A DNA stretch of 64,000 bases from Acidimicrobiia bacterium (GCA_027494135.1 JAOSJK010000001.1:785378-849377), one strand, 5' to 3'. Shown: positions 38,465 to 48,742, counted from the first letter of the stretch. The notes: a model not told the origin generated them from the sequence alone. A program made the numbers and translations.

Positions 38465-39988
38465 TCAGGGGTCGAGGGGCGCGCGGCTCGCGTCGAGGTC
38501 GTGCATCGAAGCGGCCTCGGCCCAGAGCGCGTCAACGGTATCGGTCGTCGCGCTGTCGAGGTGAATGCCCCTCTCCGACGCCAGATCCTCCATCGCGACG
38601 AAGCGATCGCGGAACCGCGCCGCCCAACCGCGAAGCGCCGACTCGGCGTCGATGCCGGAGTCGCGCGCGACCATCACCGCTGCGGCGAGCACCTCTCCCA
38701 GCAGACGCTCCGACTCGGCAGGGCGCGCGCCGGCGAGGTCGTCGACGGCGCCGACCAGTCGGGCGCCGGCAGCACCGGCAGCACCGGCAGCACCTGCACC
38801 GCCGGTGGTCAGCCCCACGGCCTCGGCCTTGCGCATCAGCTTGTGCGCGTAGAGCAGCGAGGGCAGGCCCGGGGTCAGGCCTTCGAGCAACGAGGTGGAC
38901 GCCTTCTCCGCCTTCTTGATCTGCTCCCAGTTGCCGACCACCTCGTCGGCCCCCGAGACCTCCACATCGCCGAAGACGTGCGGATGCCGCCTCACCAGCT
39001 TGTCGTGGATGCCGCGCGCAACGTCGGTGATCGTGAACGCGCCCTCCTCTGCGGCGAGGACCGAGTGGATCACGACCTGGAAGAGCAGGTCGCCCAGCTC
39101 GTCCTCCAGCGCCGCGTAGTCGTCGGCCGGGGTCGGCTCTCCGGGGCGCGGCGCATCGGCGGGGAGGCGCTCTATGGCCTCGACGACCTCGTACGCCTCC
39201 TCGAGCACGTGTCGGGCGAGCGAATGATGGGTCTGCGCGGCATCCCACGGGCAGCCGCCGGGGCCGCGCAGCCGTTCGGCCAGCGCGATCAGGCGGACGA
39301 GCTCCACCGCCGGAGTCGACGCGCCGGTGTCGACGAAGAGCGACGTCAGGTGATCGGGCTCGAACGCCCGATCCAGATCGGCGAGCTCGACCTCGAAGAC
39401 GCTCTCATCGGCGAGACCAAGGCGCTGCAGCACCGTCACCGGATGCGCGGGGGCGAGCGACTCCAGCAGGGTCAGCTTCACGTCGGAGAGCAGCGCCGCC
39501 GAGTCGCACTGGGCTATCAGCACCTGACCCGCCGCGCCGGCCGAATCGACCGCGAAGCAACGCCCGTCGATCACCCTCGCCCCGCGCAGCGGATCGACTC
39601 CGAGCCTCGCCCACGCGAGGTCGGCGAACGACATCCCCGGTATCACCTCGAGCTCCACGTCGCACTCACGCAGCAGCTCCACGCTGCGTTCGGCGAGGCC
39701 AGGGCTCCCGGGTACGGCGTAGCAGATCTCCCCGTGCTCGGCCGCGGCCGCCGTCAGGGTCTCCGCGATCGTCGCGTAGACAGCCTCCAGACTGGTTCCC
39801 GAGTCGTATCCGGCGTCGAACGACTCGAAGACGACTCCCTCGTGGGAGAGGTCCGCGACCGCAGGATGGCGCGAGGTGCGCACGTACCTGTGTGAGATGC
39901 GTTCCAGAGCTGCGCGCGCCCTCGGCACCACCAGGTCGGCGCCGGCGGGGCCGAGTCCGACCACGACCACACGGCCGCGGCGCGTCAT
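38465..39988 (-). CDS. mazG: tetrapyrrole methylase-MazG nucleotide pyrophosphohydrolase fusion
   Basis: 507 residues from ATG 39988. The N-terminal half is a SAM-dependent tetrapyrrole methylase-like domain (VVVVGLGPAGADLVVPRA), as in B. subtilis YabN. The C-terminal MazG domain has LRGPGGCPWDAAQTHHSL, EEAYEVVEAIE and the EDELGDLLFQVVIH metal-binding motif, then KLVRRHPHVFGD and NWEQIKKAEK. A Gly/Ala repeat linker (TGGAGAAGAAGAAGARL) interrupts the late part. It clears noncanonical or excess NTPs. It follows the PPIase gene, with a probable ATGA overlap. Confidence 0.9.
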   Translation of the reverse strand: MTRRGRVVVVGLGPAGADLVVPRARAALERISHRYVRTSRHPAVADLSHEGVVFESFDAGYDSGTSLEAVYATIAETLTAAAAEHGEICYAVPGSPGLAERSVELLRECDVELEVIPGMSFADLAWARLGVDPLRGARVIDGRCFAVDSAGAAGQVLIAQCDSAALLSDVKLTLLESLAPAHPVTVLQRLGLADESVFEVELADLDRAFEPDHLTSLFVDTGASTPAVELVRLIALAERLRGPGGCPWDAAQTHHSLARHVLEEAYEVVEAIERLPADAPRPGEPTPADDYAALEDELGDLLFQVVIHSVLAAEEGAFTITDVARGIHDKLVRRHPHVFGDVEVSGADEVVGNWEQIKKAEKASTSLLEGLTPGLPSLLYAHKLMRKAEAVGLTTGGAGAAGAAGAAGARLVGAVDDLAGARPAESERLLGEVLAAAVMVARDSGIDAESALRGWAARFRDRFVAMEDLASERGIHLDSATTDTVDALWAEAASMHDLDASRAPLDP

Positions 39989-41102
39989 CCCCCGGCGCCG
40001 GCACGGTTCCGAGCGGGTCGACCGTCGGGGCCGGCTGGTCGCGACCGTCGGCGGGTTCGGGCGCATCGGGCTCGACGACACGGGGGCCCTGGTCGTCGTC
40101 GGTTACCCAGGTTCCGTAGCGCGGATCCACGTCGATCTCGGCGTCTGCGAGCCGCTCCTGCACCGCGGCGCTCACATCCTGGCTCGCGGCCTGTTCGGCC
40201 TGGGAGACGAGGTACTCGAGCAGCTGGTCCTTGACCTCGTCGAACGCGGGCGCCGCGAACTCCGAGGCCAGGATCACGTGGTACCCGAAGTCGGTCTTCA
40301 CGGGGGCGGTGGGTTCGTCGATCACCGCCGCCTTGGCAGCCTCCTCGAACGGTGCGACGAAGGCGCCGTCCTGCAGGCACCCGAGGTCGCCTGCGTTCGT
40401 GGCGGCGGTCGGGTCGATCGAGCGCTCCGCAGCGAGCTCCGCGAAGTCGGACCCTGCGTCGAGGTCGGCCTTCACGGCCTCGGCCTCGGCCTCCGTCTCC
40501 AGAAGGATGTGTGCGACGCTCCGGCCCGACGGGCATGCTCCGAGCTGATCCGCGTTCTCATCGTAGAACGCCCGGGCCTCAGCCTCCGTCGGCGGCACGA
40601 CCTCGCCACCGCCGCGGGTCAGCAACGCGTTCCACCGAGCAGCGCGCTCGAGGACCTTGTCACGGAACGCCTCGGGGAACTCCTCGAAGACGTCGGCGCC
40701 TCCGTAGGACTCGCCGATCTGGTCGCGTACGGCGTCGCGGTCGGCTTCCGTCACCTCGATGCCGCGGTCGTCGAGCTCCGCGTCCATCACCACCTGATTG
40801 ACGAGATCGCTCAACCACAGCGCCGTCACCTGCGAGCCGATCGAGCTCTCCGACTCGGGCACCTCGAGACCGTTCTCCTCGAGGAACGCGACGAAGCCAT
40901 CGTTGGCGCGCAGGATCCGGAGATCGTCCTCCAGGTCATCACGACTGATGTGCGTGACCTTCTTCTCCCCGCCGTCCCCCGTGCTCAGCGTGACGGTCGC
41001 GGCGTCGTCGAGGGATGCACCGCACCCGGCGGCCGCCAGGGCCAACACAGATGCGGCGCCGAGCGCGACGAGGCGGCGTGATAGGACCGATCTCCGGGTC
41101 AT
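39986..41102 (-). CDS. parvulin-type peptidyl-prolyl isomerase lipoprotein (SurA/PrsA-like)
   Basis: ATG 41102 overlaps the mfd stop. Lipobox AAGC lies at about 23-26. A SurA-N-like helical region is followed by the parvulin domain (SVAHILLETEAEAEAVKADL, FAELAAERSIDPTAATNAGDLG, APFEEAA, VKTDFGYHVILA). It would fold exported proteins at the outer face of the membrane. The true stop is probably a TGA overlapping the mazG ATG. One G missing from the run just before 39988 makes the given frame run on to 39666. Confidence 0.8.
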
Positions 41103-44100
41103 GATCCGGCCGATCGTATCGGGACGGGTTCCCGGGGAGCGATCTCGGCGATGAGGCCCAGCAGCACACCGGCGACCGAGCGCTCGTCCGCGCCGCTCCC
41201 CACGGGGGAGAACGGAAGCGTCACCGTACCGTCGTGGTGCGTGGCGGACGCCGAGGCGCGCCGGAGCCTGATCTCCTGGCTCTTCAGGAGCCTCCAACCC
41301 ACGAATCGCGCCAGCCCTCGGCGCACCGAGACCTCCTGTATCCCGAGCCTCAGGCACTCGACGCGCAGGCGCGCGACCTCCAGGAGAGCAGCTGCGGGCG
41401 CCGGCGGCGGACCGTAGCGGTCGATCCACTCGGCCTCGATGTCGTCTACGTCATCGCTCGCACCCACGGCCGCGAGCCTCCTGTAGGCCTCCAGTCGGAC
41501 GTCGTCGCGTGACACGTAGTCGCGCGGCAGGTGCGCCGAGACCGGCAGGTCGATCGCGACCTCGGCCGGCTCCTCACGGACCTCGCCGGTGAGCTCACCG
41601 ACCGCTTCGGTGACCATCTCCATGTACAGGTCGAAGCCGACCGCAGCGATGTGACCGGACTGCTCACCGCCGAGGAGATTGCCGGCGCCACGTATCTCGA
41701 GGTCGCGCATCGCGATCTTGAACCCCGACCCGAGATCCGTGAACTCACCGATGGTCTTGAGCCGCTCGTACGCCTCCTCGGTCAGGGCGCGGTCGCGCGG
41801 GTGCAGCAGGTACGCGTAGGCCCGCTGACCTCTCCTGCCGACACGTCCACGGAGCTGGTACATCTGCGCGAGCCCGAGCAGATCGGCGCGATCCACCACG
41901 AGGGTGTTGACCGTCGGCATGTCGAGGCCGCTCTCCACGATCGTCGTGCAGACCAACACGTCGAACTCGCGCTCCCAGAAGCGCGTGACGACCCGCTCGA
42001 GGCGTCCCTCGTCCATCTGCCCATGCGCAACGGCTACGCGCGCCTCGGGGACCAGGTTGCGCACGTCCTCGGCAACGTGCTCGATGTCGCGCACCCGGTT
42101 GTGCACGTAGAGGACCTGCCCCTCGCGCAGGAGCTCCCGCCGGATCGCCTCGGCGACGGCGCGCTCGTCGAACTCGCCTACGTAGGTGAGGATCGGCTGC
42201 CGGTCCTCGGGCGGTGTGTTCACGAGAGAGAGATCTCTTATCCCGGTGAGCGAGAGCTCGAGCGTTCGCGGGATCGGTGTAGCGGAGAGCGTGAGAACGT
42301 CGACGTCCGCGCGCAGGATCTTGATCCGCTCCTTGTGACCGACACCGAATCGCTGCTCCTCGTCCACTACGAGGAGGCCGAGGCTCTTGAAGCGGATGTC
42401 GTCGGAGAGGAGTCGGTGCGTGCCGATGACGACGTCCACCTCGCCGTCGGCAAGCCCGCGCACCACCTCCGTCTGCTCCTTCGGGGACAGGAAGCGCGAC
42501 AGCACCGCGACCCTCACCGGGTACCTCGCGAAGCGCTCCCGGAAGGTCTCGCCGTGCTGGCTGGCGAGGAGCGTCGTGGGCACCAGTACCGCGACCTGCC
42601 TGCCGTCCTGGACCGCCTTGAACGCGGCTCGAACGGCTACCTCCGTCTTGCCGTAGCCGACGTCGCCGCAGACGAGTCGGTCCATGGGAACCGGCATCTC
42701 CATGTCGCCCTTGACGTCGAGGATCGCCTTCATCTGGTCCGGCGTCTCCTCGAACGGGAAGGCCTCCTCGATCTCGCGCTGCCAAGGGGTATCCGGACCG
42801 AAGGCGTGCCCCGCGGCAGCACGTCGCCGCCGGTACAGGATGACGAGCTCCGCGGCGATGTCGCGCACCGCCCGGCGCACGCGCGCCCGCGTCTTCTGCC
42901 AGTCGGACCCGCCCATCTTCGAGAGGCTCGGCGAGTCGCCACCCGTGTACTTCCGCAGGAGCCCGACGTCATCGGAGTCGACGTAGATGCGGTCTCCTCC
43001 TTTGAACTCGACCACGAGGCGGTCGCGTGTGACGCCGAACATCTCCTTCGACTCCATGCCCAGGTAACGGCCGACACCGTGCGTCCTGTGCACCACGTAG
43101 TCGCCCGGTTCGAGACCCTCGTAGTGATCCACCCCGCGGCGCGCTCCCCGCGGCGCGCGGTGGACACGGCGCCTCCCCGTGAGGTCGGCCTCCGCGACGA
43201 GCGCGAGCTTCGAAGCCGAGACGACCGCTCCCCGGTCGAGCGGGGCCACGACGATGCTGATGCCGGCCACCTCCAACGCCGGCGCCCTCTCGGGAACCGA
43301 GTCGAGCACCGGTGCGTGCACTCCCTCCTGCGCGAGCAGACCGCAGAGACGATCGGCAGAGCCCCGGCCGTCGGCGGCGATCAGGACCCGGTAGCCGTCG
43401 GCTCGCAGCGACTCGAGCCTGCGCGCCAGGGCGTCGGTGTCGCCGACGACGGGGTCGAACGCCGTCGCAGCGATCTTCGGCGTGTCGGGGCCCTCCGGAG
43501 CGGCGAGGAGCGGGACGAAAGCAGCGGTGGTGTGGGCCAGCAGTCGGTCGAACGGCAGGGACAACCTGGGCGGATCGGCCTCGCTCGACGCGCCCCATGT
43601 GCCTGCCAGCACACCCGCGAGCGCCGCCTCCTCGTCGAGGAGGTCACCGGCGCGGTCGCGCAGGCGGCGAGGCTCGGCGAGCACGACCAGGGCACCCCGG
43701 GGCAGGAGGTCGGGTAGGAGGTGCTCGCCCTCGCAGAGCCAGGGCAGCCAGGACTCCATGCCGTCGAAGGTCGCGCCCTCGGCGAGCCGCTCCCAGTGCT
43801 CCGCTCCCCAGGGGTCGGTCCTCAGCCGCTCGGCCGCTCTCGCCCGGACCTCCTCGGTGGGGAGCAGCTCACGGGCCGGGAAGATCCACGCCTCGTCGAT
43901 CTCGTGCGTCGAGCGCTGGTCGGCTATTCCGAACGCGGCGAGCCGCTCCACGTCGTCGCCCCACAGGTCGATGCGCAGTGGGTGGTCGGCCGTCGTCGGG
44001 TACACGTCGACGATCGAACCTCGCACAGCCACCTCGCCCCGCGCCTCGACCTGATATTCGCGCCGGTAGCCGTCGCTCACGAGGCGCGCCACGAGCTCGT

Positions 44101-44557
44101 CGCGGTCGATCCGGTCACCCGGCCGCACGACTATCGGCTCGACGTCCTCGACGTGCGGGCCGAGGCGCTGCACCAGCGCCCGCACCGGGGCGATCACGAC
44201 CTTCGGGAGCGCAGCGTGCGCCTCGCGGAGCCTCCACATCACCCGGAGCCGGCGCCCCATGGTCTCGAGCGACGGCGACACCCTCTCGAACGGGAGCGTC
44301 TCCCAGGCCGGGAAGAGCTCCACCTCTTCGGCGCCGACCAAGAGCCCGACGTCGTGGGCGAGGCGCTCGGCCTCCGCCGCAGTGGGAACGGCGAGCAGCA
44401 CCACCGGGCGCGCCGTGGTGGCCGCCAGAGCCGCGACGAACAGAGAGCGCGCGGGGTCGGGGACGGCTACGGGCGCGCCGGAGCCCCCCGACGCGGAGAT
44501 GACGGCGGGGGCCTCGGCCAGCATGACCGGGAGGCCGGAGAGGATGGGTATCTGCAT
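41099..44557 (-). CDS. mfd: transcription-repair coupling factor
   Basis: 1,152 residues, intact and of normal length. UvrB-homology N-terminus (FPAWETLPFERVSPSLETMGRR), RNA polymerase-interacting CarD-like domain (LEPGDYVVHRTHGVGRYLGM), RecG-like translocase with GDVGYGKTEVAVRAAFKAV (Walker A), VVDEEQRFGV (DEEQ box), SATPIPRTLE and the TRG region, then the C-terminal TRCF domain. It removes stalled RNA polymerase and recruits UvrA. It sits between pth and the PPIase gene in one operon. Confidence 0.97.
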   Translation of the reverse strand: MQIPILSGLPVMLAEAPAVISASGGSGAPVAVPDPARSLFVAALAATTARPVVLLAVPTAAEAERLAHDVGLLVGAEEVELFPAWETLPFERVSPSLETMGRRLRVMWRLREAHAALPKVVIAPVRALVQRLGPHVEDVEPIVVRPGDRIDRDELVARLVSDGYRREYQVEARGEVAVRGSIVDVYPTTADHPLRIDLWGDDVERLAAFGIADQRSTHEIDEAWIFPARELLPTEEVRARAAERLRTDPWGAEHWERLAEGATFDGMESWLPWLCEGEHLLPDLLPRGALVVLAEPRRLRDRAGDLLDEEAALAGVLAGTWGASSEADPPRLSLPFDRLLAHTTAAFVPLLAAPEGPDTPKIAATAFDPVVGDTDALARRLESLRADGYRVLIAADGRGSADRLCGLLAQEGVHAPVLDSVPERAPALEVAGISIVVAPLDRGAVVSASKLALVAEADLTGRRRVHRAPRGARRGVDHYEGLEPGDYVVHRTHGVGRYLGMESKEMFGVTRDRLVVEFKGGDRIYVDSDDVGLLRKYTGGDSPSLSKMGGSDWQKTRARVRRAVRDIAAELVILYRRRRAAAGHAFGPDTPWQREIEEAFPFEETPDQMKAILDVKGDMEMPVPMDRLVCGDVGYGKTEVAVRAAFKAVQDGRQVAVLVPTTLLASQHGETFRERFARYPVRVAVLSRFLSPKEQTEVVRGLADGEVDVVIGTHRLLSDDIRFKSLGLLVVDEEQRFGVGHKERIKILRADVDVLTLSATPIPRTLELSLTGIRDLSLVNTPPEDRQPILTYVGEFDERAVAEAIRRELLREGQVLYVHNRVRDIEHVAEDVRNLVPEARVAVAHGQMDEGRLERVVTRFWEREFDVLVCTTIVESGLDMPTVNTLVVDRADLLGLAQMYQLRGRVGRRGQRAYAYLLHPRDRALTEEAYERLKTIGEFTDLGSGFKIAMRDLEIRGAGNLLGGEQSGHIAAVGFDLYMEMVTEAVGELTGEVREEPAEVAIDLPVSAHLPRDYVSRDDVRLEAYRRLAAVGASDDVDDIEAEWIDRYGPPPAPAAALLEVARLRVECLRLGIQEVSVRRGLARFVGWRLLKSQEIRLRRASASATHHDGTVTLPFSPVGSGADERSVAGVLLGLIAEIAPREPVPIRSAGS

Positions 44558-44573
44558 CGGAGGGCGGTGGGCG

Positions 44574-45167
44574 TCAGTTGAAGCGGTTCATGGCTGCGTC
44601 GACGCCCTCGGCGAGGATCGCCTCGACGGCGTCGGCCGCGCGCTCCAGTGTGACGTCGATCTCGTCGCGCTCGCGCCGGCCGAACCGGTCGAGAACGTGG
44701 TCGGCGCCGCGGTCTGCGCTGCCGGGCTTGCCTATCCCGATCCGCACACGGGCGAATGCGTCGGAGTGAAGATGCGCCTTGATCGACCGGAGGCCGTTGT
44801 GCCCGGCCAGTCCGCCGCCGGCCTTCACGCGCAGCGCCGCCGTAGGCAGATCGAGCTCGTCGTGCACGACTACCAGCCGCTCGGGCTCCACACCGTACCG
44901 GCGCACGAGCGCGCCGACGGCCTGACCCGACTCGTTCATGAACGTGAGAGGAACGGCGAGCGCGAGCCGCCGGCCGCCTACCACGACCTCCGCGGCCAGA
45001 GCGCGCTCCTTGCCCTTGCGGAGCCTCGCTCCGTGACGCGCCGCGAGGATCTCCACGACGTCGGAACCGACGTTGTGCCTCGTACGGGCGTAGGCATCCC
45101 CGGGATTCCCGAGCCCGACCACGAGCACGTCGGCCGGGGTACCGGTACGGCGGTCGCGCCGCAGCAC
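44574..45167 (-). CDS. pth: peptidyl-tRNA hydrolase
   Basis: 197 residues from GTG 45167. VVGLGNPGDAYARTRHNVGSDVV (with the catalytic His in RHN), PLTFMNESGQAVG, VVHDELDLP and KAGGGLAGHNGLRSI match Pth. It recycles peptidyl-tRNA by ester hydrolysis. It begins 3 bp after rplY, and rplY-pth-mfd is the common order. Confidence 0.97.
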   Translation of the reverse strand: MLRRDRRTGTPADVLVVGLGNPGDAYARTRHNVGSDVVEILAARHGARLRKGKERALAAEVVVGGRRLALAVPLTFMNESGQAVGALVRRYGVEPERLVVVHDELDLPTAALRVKAGGGLAGHNGLRSIKAHLHSDAFARVRIGIGKPGSADRGADHVLDRFGRRERDEIDVTLERAADAVEAILAEGVDAAMNRFN

Positions 45168-45170
45168 CCG

Positions 45171-45839
45171 CTACTCCCCTGCGGCATCCTCGTCCGCAGC
45201 GACCGCGCCCTCGGCGCCCTCTTCGCCCTCGCCCTCTTCGCCCTCGACCTCTTCGCCCTCGCCCTCGACCTCTTCCTCTTCCTCGGCGAGTGCCCGCGGC
45301 ACGATCACCTGGGCGACGAGCTCGTCGGCCTCGTGCTGCAGGGTCACACCGGCGGGGATCGCGAGGTCGCTGACGTGCAGCTGGTCGCCGATGTCGAGGG
45401 CCGACGCGTCGCACTCGATCGAGTTCGGGATCGCGTTCGGCTTCGCCTCGACGGTGACGGAGAAGAGCTGCTGCTCGAGCATGCCGCCGCCCTTCACACC
45501 CTCGGGCTCGCCCGTTATGTGCAGCGGCACCTCGGCGGTGACGGCGATGTCGGCGCTAACCCGCACCAGGTCGACGTGCAGGTACTCGCCGCGCACCGGG
45601 TGCCTCTGCACCTGGCGGACCAGCGTGAGCTGGTCGGCGCCGTCGAGCAGGAGGGTGACCACGGTGTTGGCGCCTCCGGCGAGGATGTGCCCCAGCTCCC
45701 GTGCCGGCACGGTGACGGTCACGTTGTCCTGGCCGAGTCCGTACACGACGGCGGGGACCCGCCCCTCCCGGCGGAGCCGGCCCGACGGGCGCGAGCCGGT
45801 CTCACTGCGGCGTTCGGCTACGAGCGTGACTTCGGACAT
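45171..45839 (-). CDS. rplY: 50S ribosomal protein bL25 (CTC-type, long form)
   Basis: 222 residues from ATG 45839. The L25 domain (GRVPAVVYGLGQDNVTVTVPARELGHIL...VRQVQRHPVRGEYLHVDL) is followed by the TL5/CTC beta domain. The tail is an unusually acidic EEEEEVEGEGEEVEGEEG-type stretch of about 40 residues. It binds 5S rRNA. Confidence 0.95.
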   Translation of the reverse strand: MSEVTLVAERRSETGSRPSGRLRREGRVPAVVYGLGQDNVTVTVPARELGHILAGGANTVVTLLLDGADQLTLVRQVQRHPVRGEYLHVDLVRVSADIAVTAEVPLHITGEPEGVKGGGMLEQQLFSVTVEAKPNAIPNSIECDASALDIGDQLHVSDLAIPAGVTLQHEADELVAQVIVPRALAEEEEEVEGEGEEVEGEEGEGEEGAEGAVAADEDAAGE

Positions 45840-45941
45840 CGCGGAAGGGCCCTTCGGACGGCGGAGGCAACCATACATTCTGCGCGAAATCAGGCCCCGA
45901 AAGCCAGTCGCCTGCCCAGGGCTCCCGGAATCCCGCGTCGG

Positions 45942-46928
45942 TCAGACGTTGTCTCCGTCGAAGAGCTCGCTGACGGAGCCCTCGGCGAAGACCGCAGAGA
46001 TCGCCTCGGCGAGCAACGGGGCTATCGAGAGTATGCGTAGGGAGTCGAACCGCCGGTCGTCGGGGACCGCGAGCGTGTTGGTCACCACGACCTCCCTGAC
46101 CGGGGCGTTCTCGAGTCGCTCGACAGCCGGCTCGGAGAAGAGGCCGTGTGTCGCCGCGATGTAGACCTCGGCCGCGCCCCGGTCCATCAGGAGGCTCGCC
46201 GCTCCCGCGACGGTGCCCGCAGTGTCGATCATGTCGTCGACGAGCACGCAGGTGCGGCCTTCGACCGCGCCGACCACCTCCGTGGCCTCGGCGACGTTGT
46301 GCGTCCCCTTGGGGCGCCGCTTGTCGATGAAGGCCAGGTCGGCGACGAGGCCGCCACGGCCCTCGAGCCGGTTCGCGTACCTCCTGGCCAGCTTGCCGCC
46401 TCCTGCATCGGGTGACACGACCGTCACCTCTCCGTCGACGACAGAGGTGAGGTAGTCGCAGATCACCGGCACTGCTGTCAGGTGGTCGACGGGGAAGTCG
46501 AAGAAGCCCTGGATCTGCCCCGTGTGGAGATCGACCGTGACCACGCGATCAGCGCCGGCGACAGTGATCATGTCGGCGACGAGGCGCGCCGTTATCGGCT
46601 CGCGCCCCTCCGCCTTCCGATCTTGGCGCGCGTAGCCGTAGAAGGGACTGACCGCAGTGATCCGCTTCGCCGACGCCCTCTTCGCGGCGTCGATCATGAT
46701 CATCTGCTCCATCAGCCTGTCGTTGATCGGCGGACAGTGGCTCTGGAAGACGAAGACGTCGGCACCGCGAACGCTCTCTCCGAACCTGCAGTAGATCTCG
46801 CCGTTGGCGAAGGTCGAGAGGACGACCTCACCGAGCGGTACGCGAAGGTGCCGGGCGACCTCCTCCGCGAGCTCGTGGTTGCCGCGCCCGGCGGCCAGTA
46901 TGAGTGTCTTCTTGCTGACCAGCTCCAT
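45942..46928 (-). CDS. prs: ribose-phosphate pyrophosphokinase
   Basis: 328 residues. FQSHCPPINDRLMEQMIMIDA, AVSPFYGYARQDRK (ATP site), VTVDLHTGQIQGFFDFPVDHL, SPDAGGGKLA and the PRPP loop CVLVDDMIDTAGT are all present. It makes PRPP from ribose-5-phosphate and ATP. It follows glmU, as in many actinobacteria. Confidence 0.97.
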   Translation of the reverse strand: MELVSKKTLILAAGRGNHELAEEVARHLRVPLGEVVLSTFANGEIYCRFGESVRGADVFVFQSHCPPINDRLMEQMIMIDAAKRASAKRITAVSPFYGYARQDRKAEGREPITARLVADMITVAGADRVVTVDLHTGQIQGFFDFPVDHLTAVPVICDYLTSVVDGEVTVVSPDAGGGKLARRYANRLEGRGGLVADLAFIDKRRPKGTHNVAEATEVVGAVEGRTCVLVDDMIDTAGTVAGAASLLMDRGAAEVYIAATHGLFSEPAVERLENAPVREVVVTNTLAVPDDRRFDSLRILSIAPLLAEAISAVFAEGSVSELFDGDNV

Positions 46929-46972
46929 CTGCGCCTATCTGCTCCATCGGCGCCGCGCTCAGCGGCACCCGA

Positions 46973-48400
46973 CTAGACAGCCTCGCCCGATCCCTCATCC
47001 TCGCGCACCTCGGCGCCCTTGCGTCGCGCCTGTCGCGCGGGCACTCCCTTGACGAGGGCTCCCGGAGGTACGTCGTTCGTCACGACCGAGCCGGCGCCAG
47101 TCTCCGCGCCGTCGCCCACCTCGACCGGGGCGCGCAGCGAGGTGTGCACCCCCGTGTGCACGTCGCGACCGATCTTCGTCCGGTGCTTCTGGGTGCCGTC
47201 GTAGTTGGCGGTGATGGTGCTCGCACCCAGGTTCGCCCCGGCGCCGACGTCGGCGTCGCCCACATAGGAGAGGTGGGGGACTCTGGCCCCCTCGCCGATG
47301 TCGGAGTTCTTGATCTCGACGAAGGTGCCGACCTTGGCGCCGGCGGCGACGCGTGATCCCGGACGTAGGTACGCGAAGGGTCCGACGATGCAGTCGTCGC
47401 CCACCTCGGCCTCCCTGACCACCGAGCTCGACACCGCGCAGCGCTCTCCGATAACTGCGTCGGTGAGGCGGCAGTCGGGCCCGATCACCGAGCCCGACGC
47501 GACGACGGTCCGTCCCTCGAGGATCGTCCCGGGGAGGAGCCTCACGTCGGCGGCGATCTCGACGCCCGCATCGACGTAGACGCGCGACGGGTCGACCATG
47601 GTCACCCCACTGACCATCCATGCGTCGTTGATCCGGCGCCGCAGCTCCGACTCGGCGGCTGCGAGCTGAACCCGGTCGTTCACCCCCACCACTTCCTCGG
47701 GGTCGCCGGCCGTCACTGCGACGACTCGGTGGCCGGCCCCGCTCAGCACTCCGACCGCGTCGGTCAGGTAGTACTCGTGCTGCGTGTTCGACGGGCTGAG
47801 CCGGCGTAGAGCGGGCGCGAGGAAGGGGCGACGGAAGCAGTAGATCGACGTGTTGATCTCCTCGATCTCGCGCTCCTCATCCGACGCGTCGGCATCCTCG
47901 ACGATGCGCGTCACCTCGCCGTGACGGTCGCGCACGACTCGTCCGTATCCCGCCGCGTCGTGCACGCTCGCCGTGAGGAGCGTGGCGGCAGCATCGGCCG
48001 ACCTGTGCTCCACGACCAGCTCGACCAGGGTCTGTGGCCTCAGCAGCGGCGTGTCGCCCGGGACGACCAGGAGATCGTCCTCGGCGTCGAGGTCCTCGAA
48101 CGCCGAGGCGGTCAGCGCGACCCCGACTGCGTCGCCGGTCCCGCGCTGCACGCGCTGCTCGACGAACTCGACGGGCGTATCGGTCCCGATCTGATCCTGC
48201 AGCGTCTTGGTGACGCTCTCGGCGCCGTGGCCCACGACCACGACGATCCTGTCGAGAGGGAGCATCGTCAGGGCATCGATCACATGCAGGAGCATGGGGC
48301 GGCCGCAGAGCGGATGGAGCACCTTGGGCGTCGCAGAGCGCATGCGCGTCCCCTCGCCTGCGGCGAGGACTACTGCGGCAAGTGGTCGGTACGAGCTCAT
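46973..48400 (-). CDS. glmU: bifunctional GlcNAc-1-P uridyltransferase / GlcN-1-P acetyltransferase
   Basis: 475 residues from ATG 48400, preceded by AGGTGAAGCC. The N-terminal pyrophosphorylase has AAVVLAAGEGTRMRSATPKVLHPLCGRPML and STYCFRRP-like INTSIYCFRR. The C-terminal left-handed beta-helix has LRPGSRVAAGAKVGTFVEIKNS, VPHLSYVGDADVG and NLGASTITANYDGTQKHRTKIG. It makes UDP-GlcNAc for peptidoglycan. tRNA-Gln lies just upstream. Confidence 0.97.
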   Translation of the reverse strand: MSSYRPLAAVVLAAGEGTRMRSATPKVLHPLCGRPMLLHVIDALTMLPLDRIVVVVGHGAESVTKTLQDQIGTDTPVEFVEQRVQRGTGDAVGVALTASAFEDLDAEDDLLVVPGDTPLLRPQTLVELVVEHRSADAAATLLTASVHDAAGYGRVVRDRHGEVTRIVEDADASDEEREIEEINTSIYCFRRPFLAPALRRLSPSNTQHEYYLTDAVGVLSGAGHRVVAVTAGDPEEVVGVNDRVQLAAAESELRRRINDAWMVSGVTMVDPSRVYVDAGVEIAADVRLLPGTILEGRTVVASGSVIGPDCRLTDAVIGERCAVSSSVVREAEVGDDCIVGPFAYLRPGSRVAAGAKVGTFVEIKNSDIGEGARVPHLSYVGDADVGAGANLGASTITANYDGTQKHRTKIGRDVHTGVHTSLRAPVEVGDGAETGAGSVVTNDVPPGALVKGVPARQARRKGAEVREDEGSGEAV

Positions 48401-48425
48401 GGCTTCACCTCGGTGACGGTCATCG

Positions 48426-48495
48426 CTCGGGGCGAGGGTTCGAACCTCGACCAAGGACTCCAAAGGACCTTGTGCTGCCGTTACACCACCCCCGA
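48426..48495 (-). tRNA. tRNA-Gln (anticodon UUG), one acceptor base apparently missing
   Basis: Cloverleaf: acceptor TCGGGGG, D arm GTGTAACGGCAGCAC, anticodon loop CTTTGGA (anticodon TTG), T arm CGAGG-TTCGAAC-CCTCG, then CCCCGA and G73. The 3' acceptor strand has four C where five are needed to pair the five G. The + strand GGGG at 48429-48432 should probably be GGGGG. No CCA is encoded. Confidence 0.85.
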
Positions 48496-48636
48496 CCGCC
48501 ACCGACGATACTGCGGCCCGGGGGCGCATCCGGTCGACGCGCCGCATGCCGGCCCTACCTGCGGTCGCGATCCGCTCTACAGGGCACTCGCGGATGTGAC
48601 AGTGGCGCCCCTGCCCGGCTAGCGTCTCCCTACGCC

Positions 48637-48738
48637 ATGGGGTCCCTGATCAAGAAGCGCCGCAAGCGCATGCGCAAGAAGAAGCACAAGAAGCTGCTGA
48701 AGAAGACCCGCTGGCAGCGTCGCCAGCAGGGCAAGTAG
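48637..48738 (+). CDS. 30S ribosomal protein bS22 (AURKAIP1/COX24 domain)
   Basis: 33 residues: it starts MGSLIKKRRKRMRKKKHKKL and ends QRRQQGK, nearly all Lys and Arg. This matches the tiny actinobacterial ribosomal protein bS22 described in mycobacteria. It is transcribed opposite to its neighbours with its own terminator. Confidence 0.85.
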   Translation: MGSLIKKRRKRMRKKKHKKLLKKTRWQRRQQGK

Positions 48739-48742
48739 GCAG

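Noticed and set aside
39666-39985. C-terminal extension of the PPIase frame
   Set aside because: It overlaps mazG in another frame and loses protein-like composition. One missing G before the mazG ATG explains the run-on.
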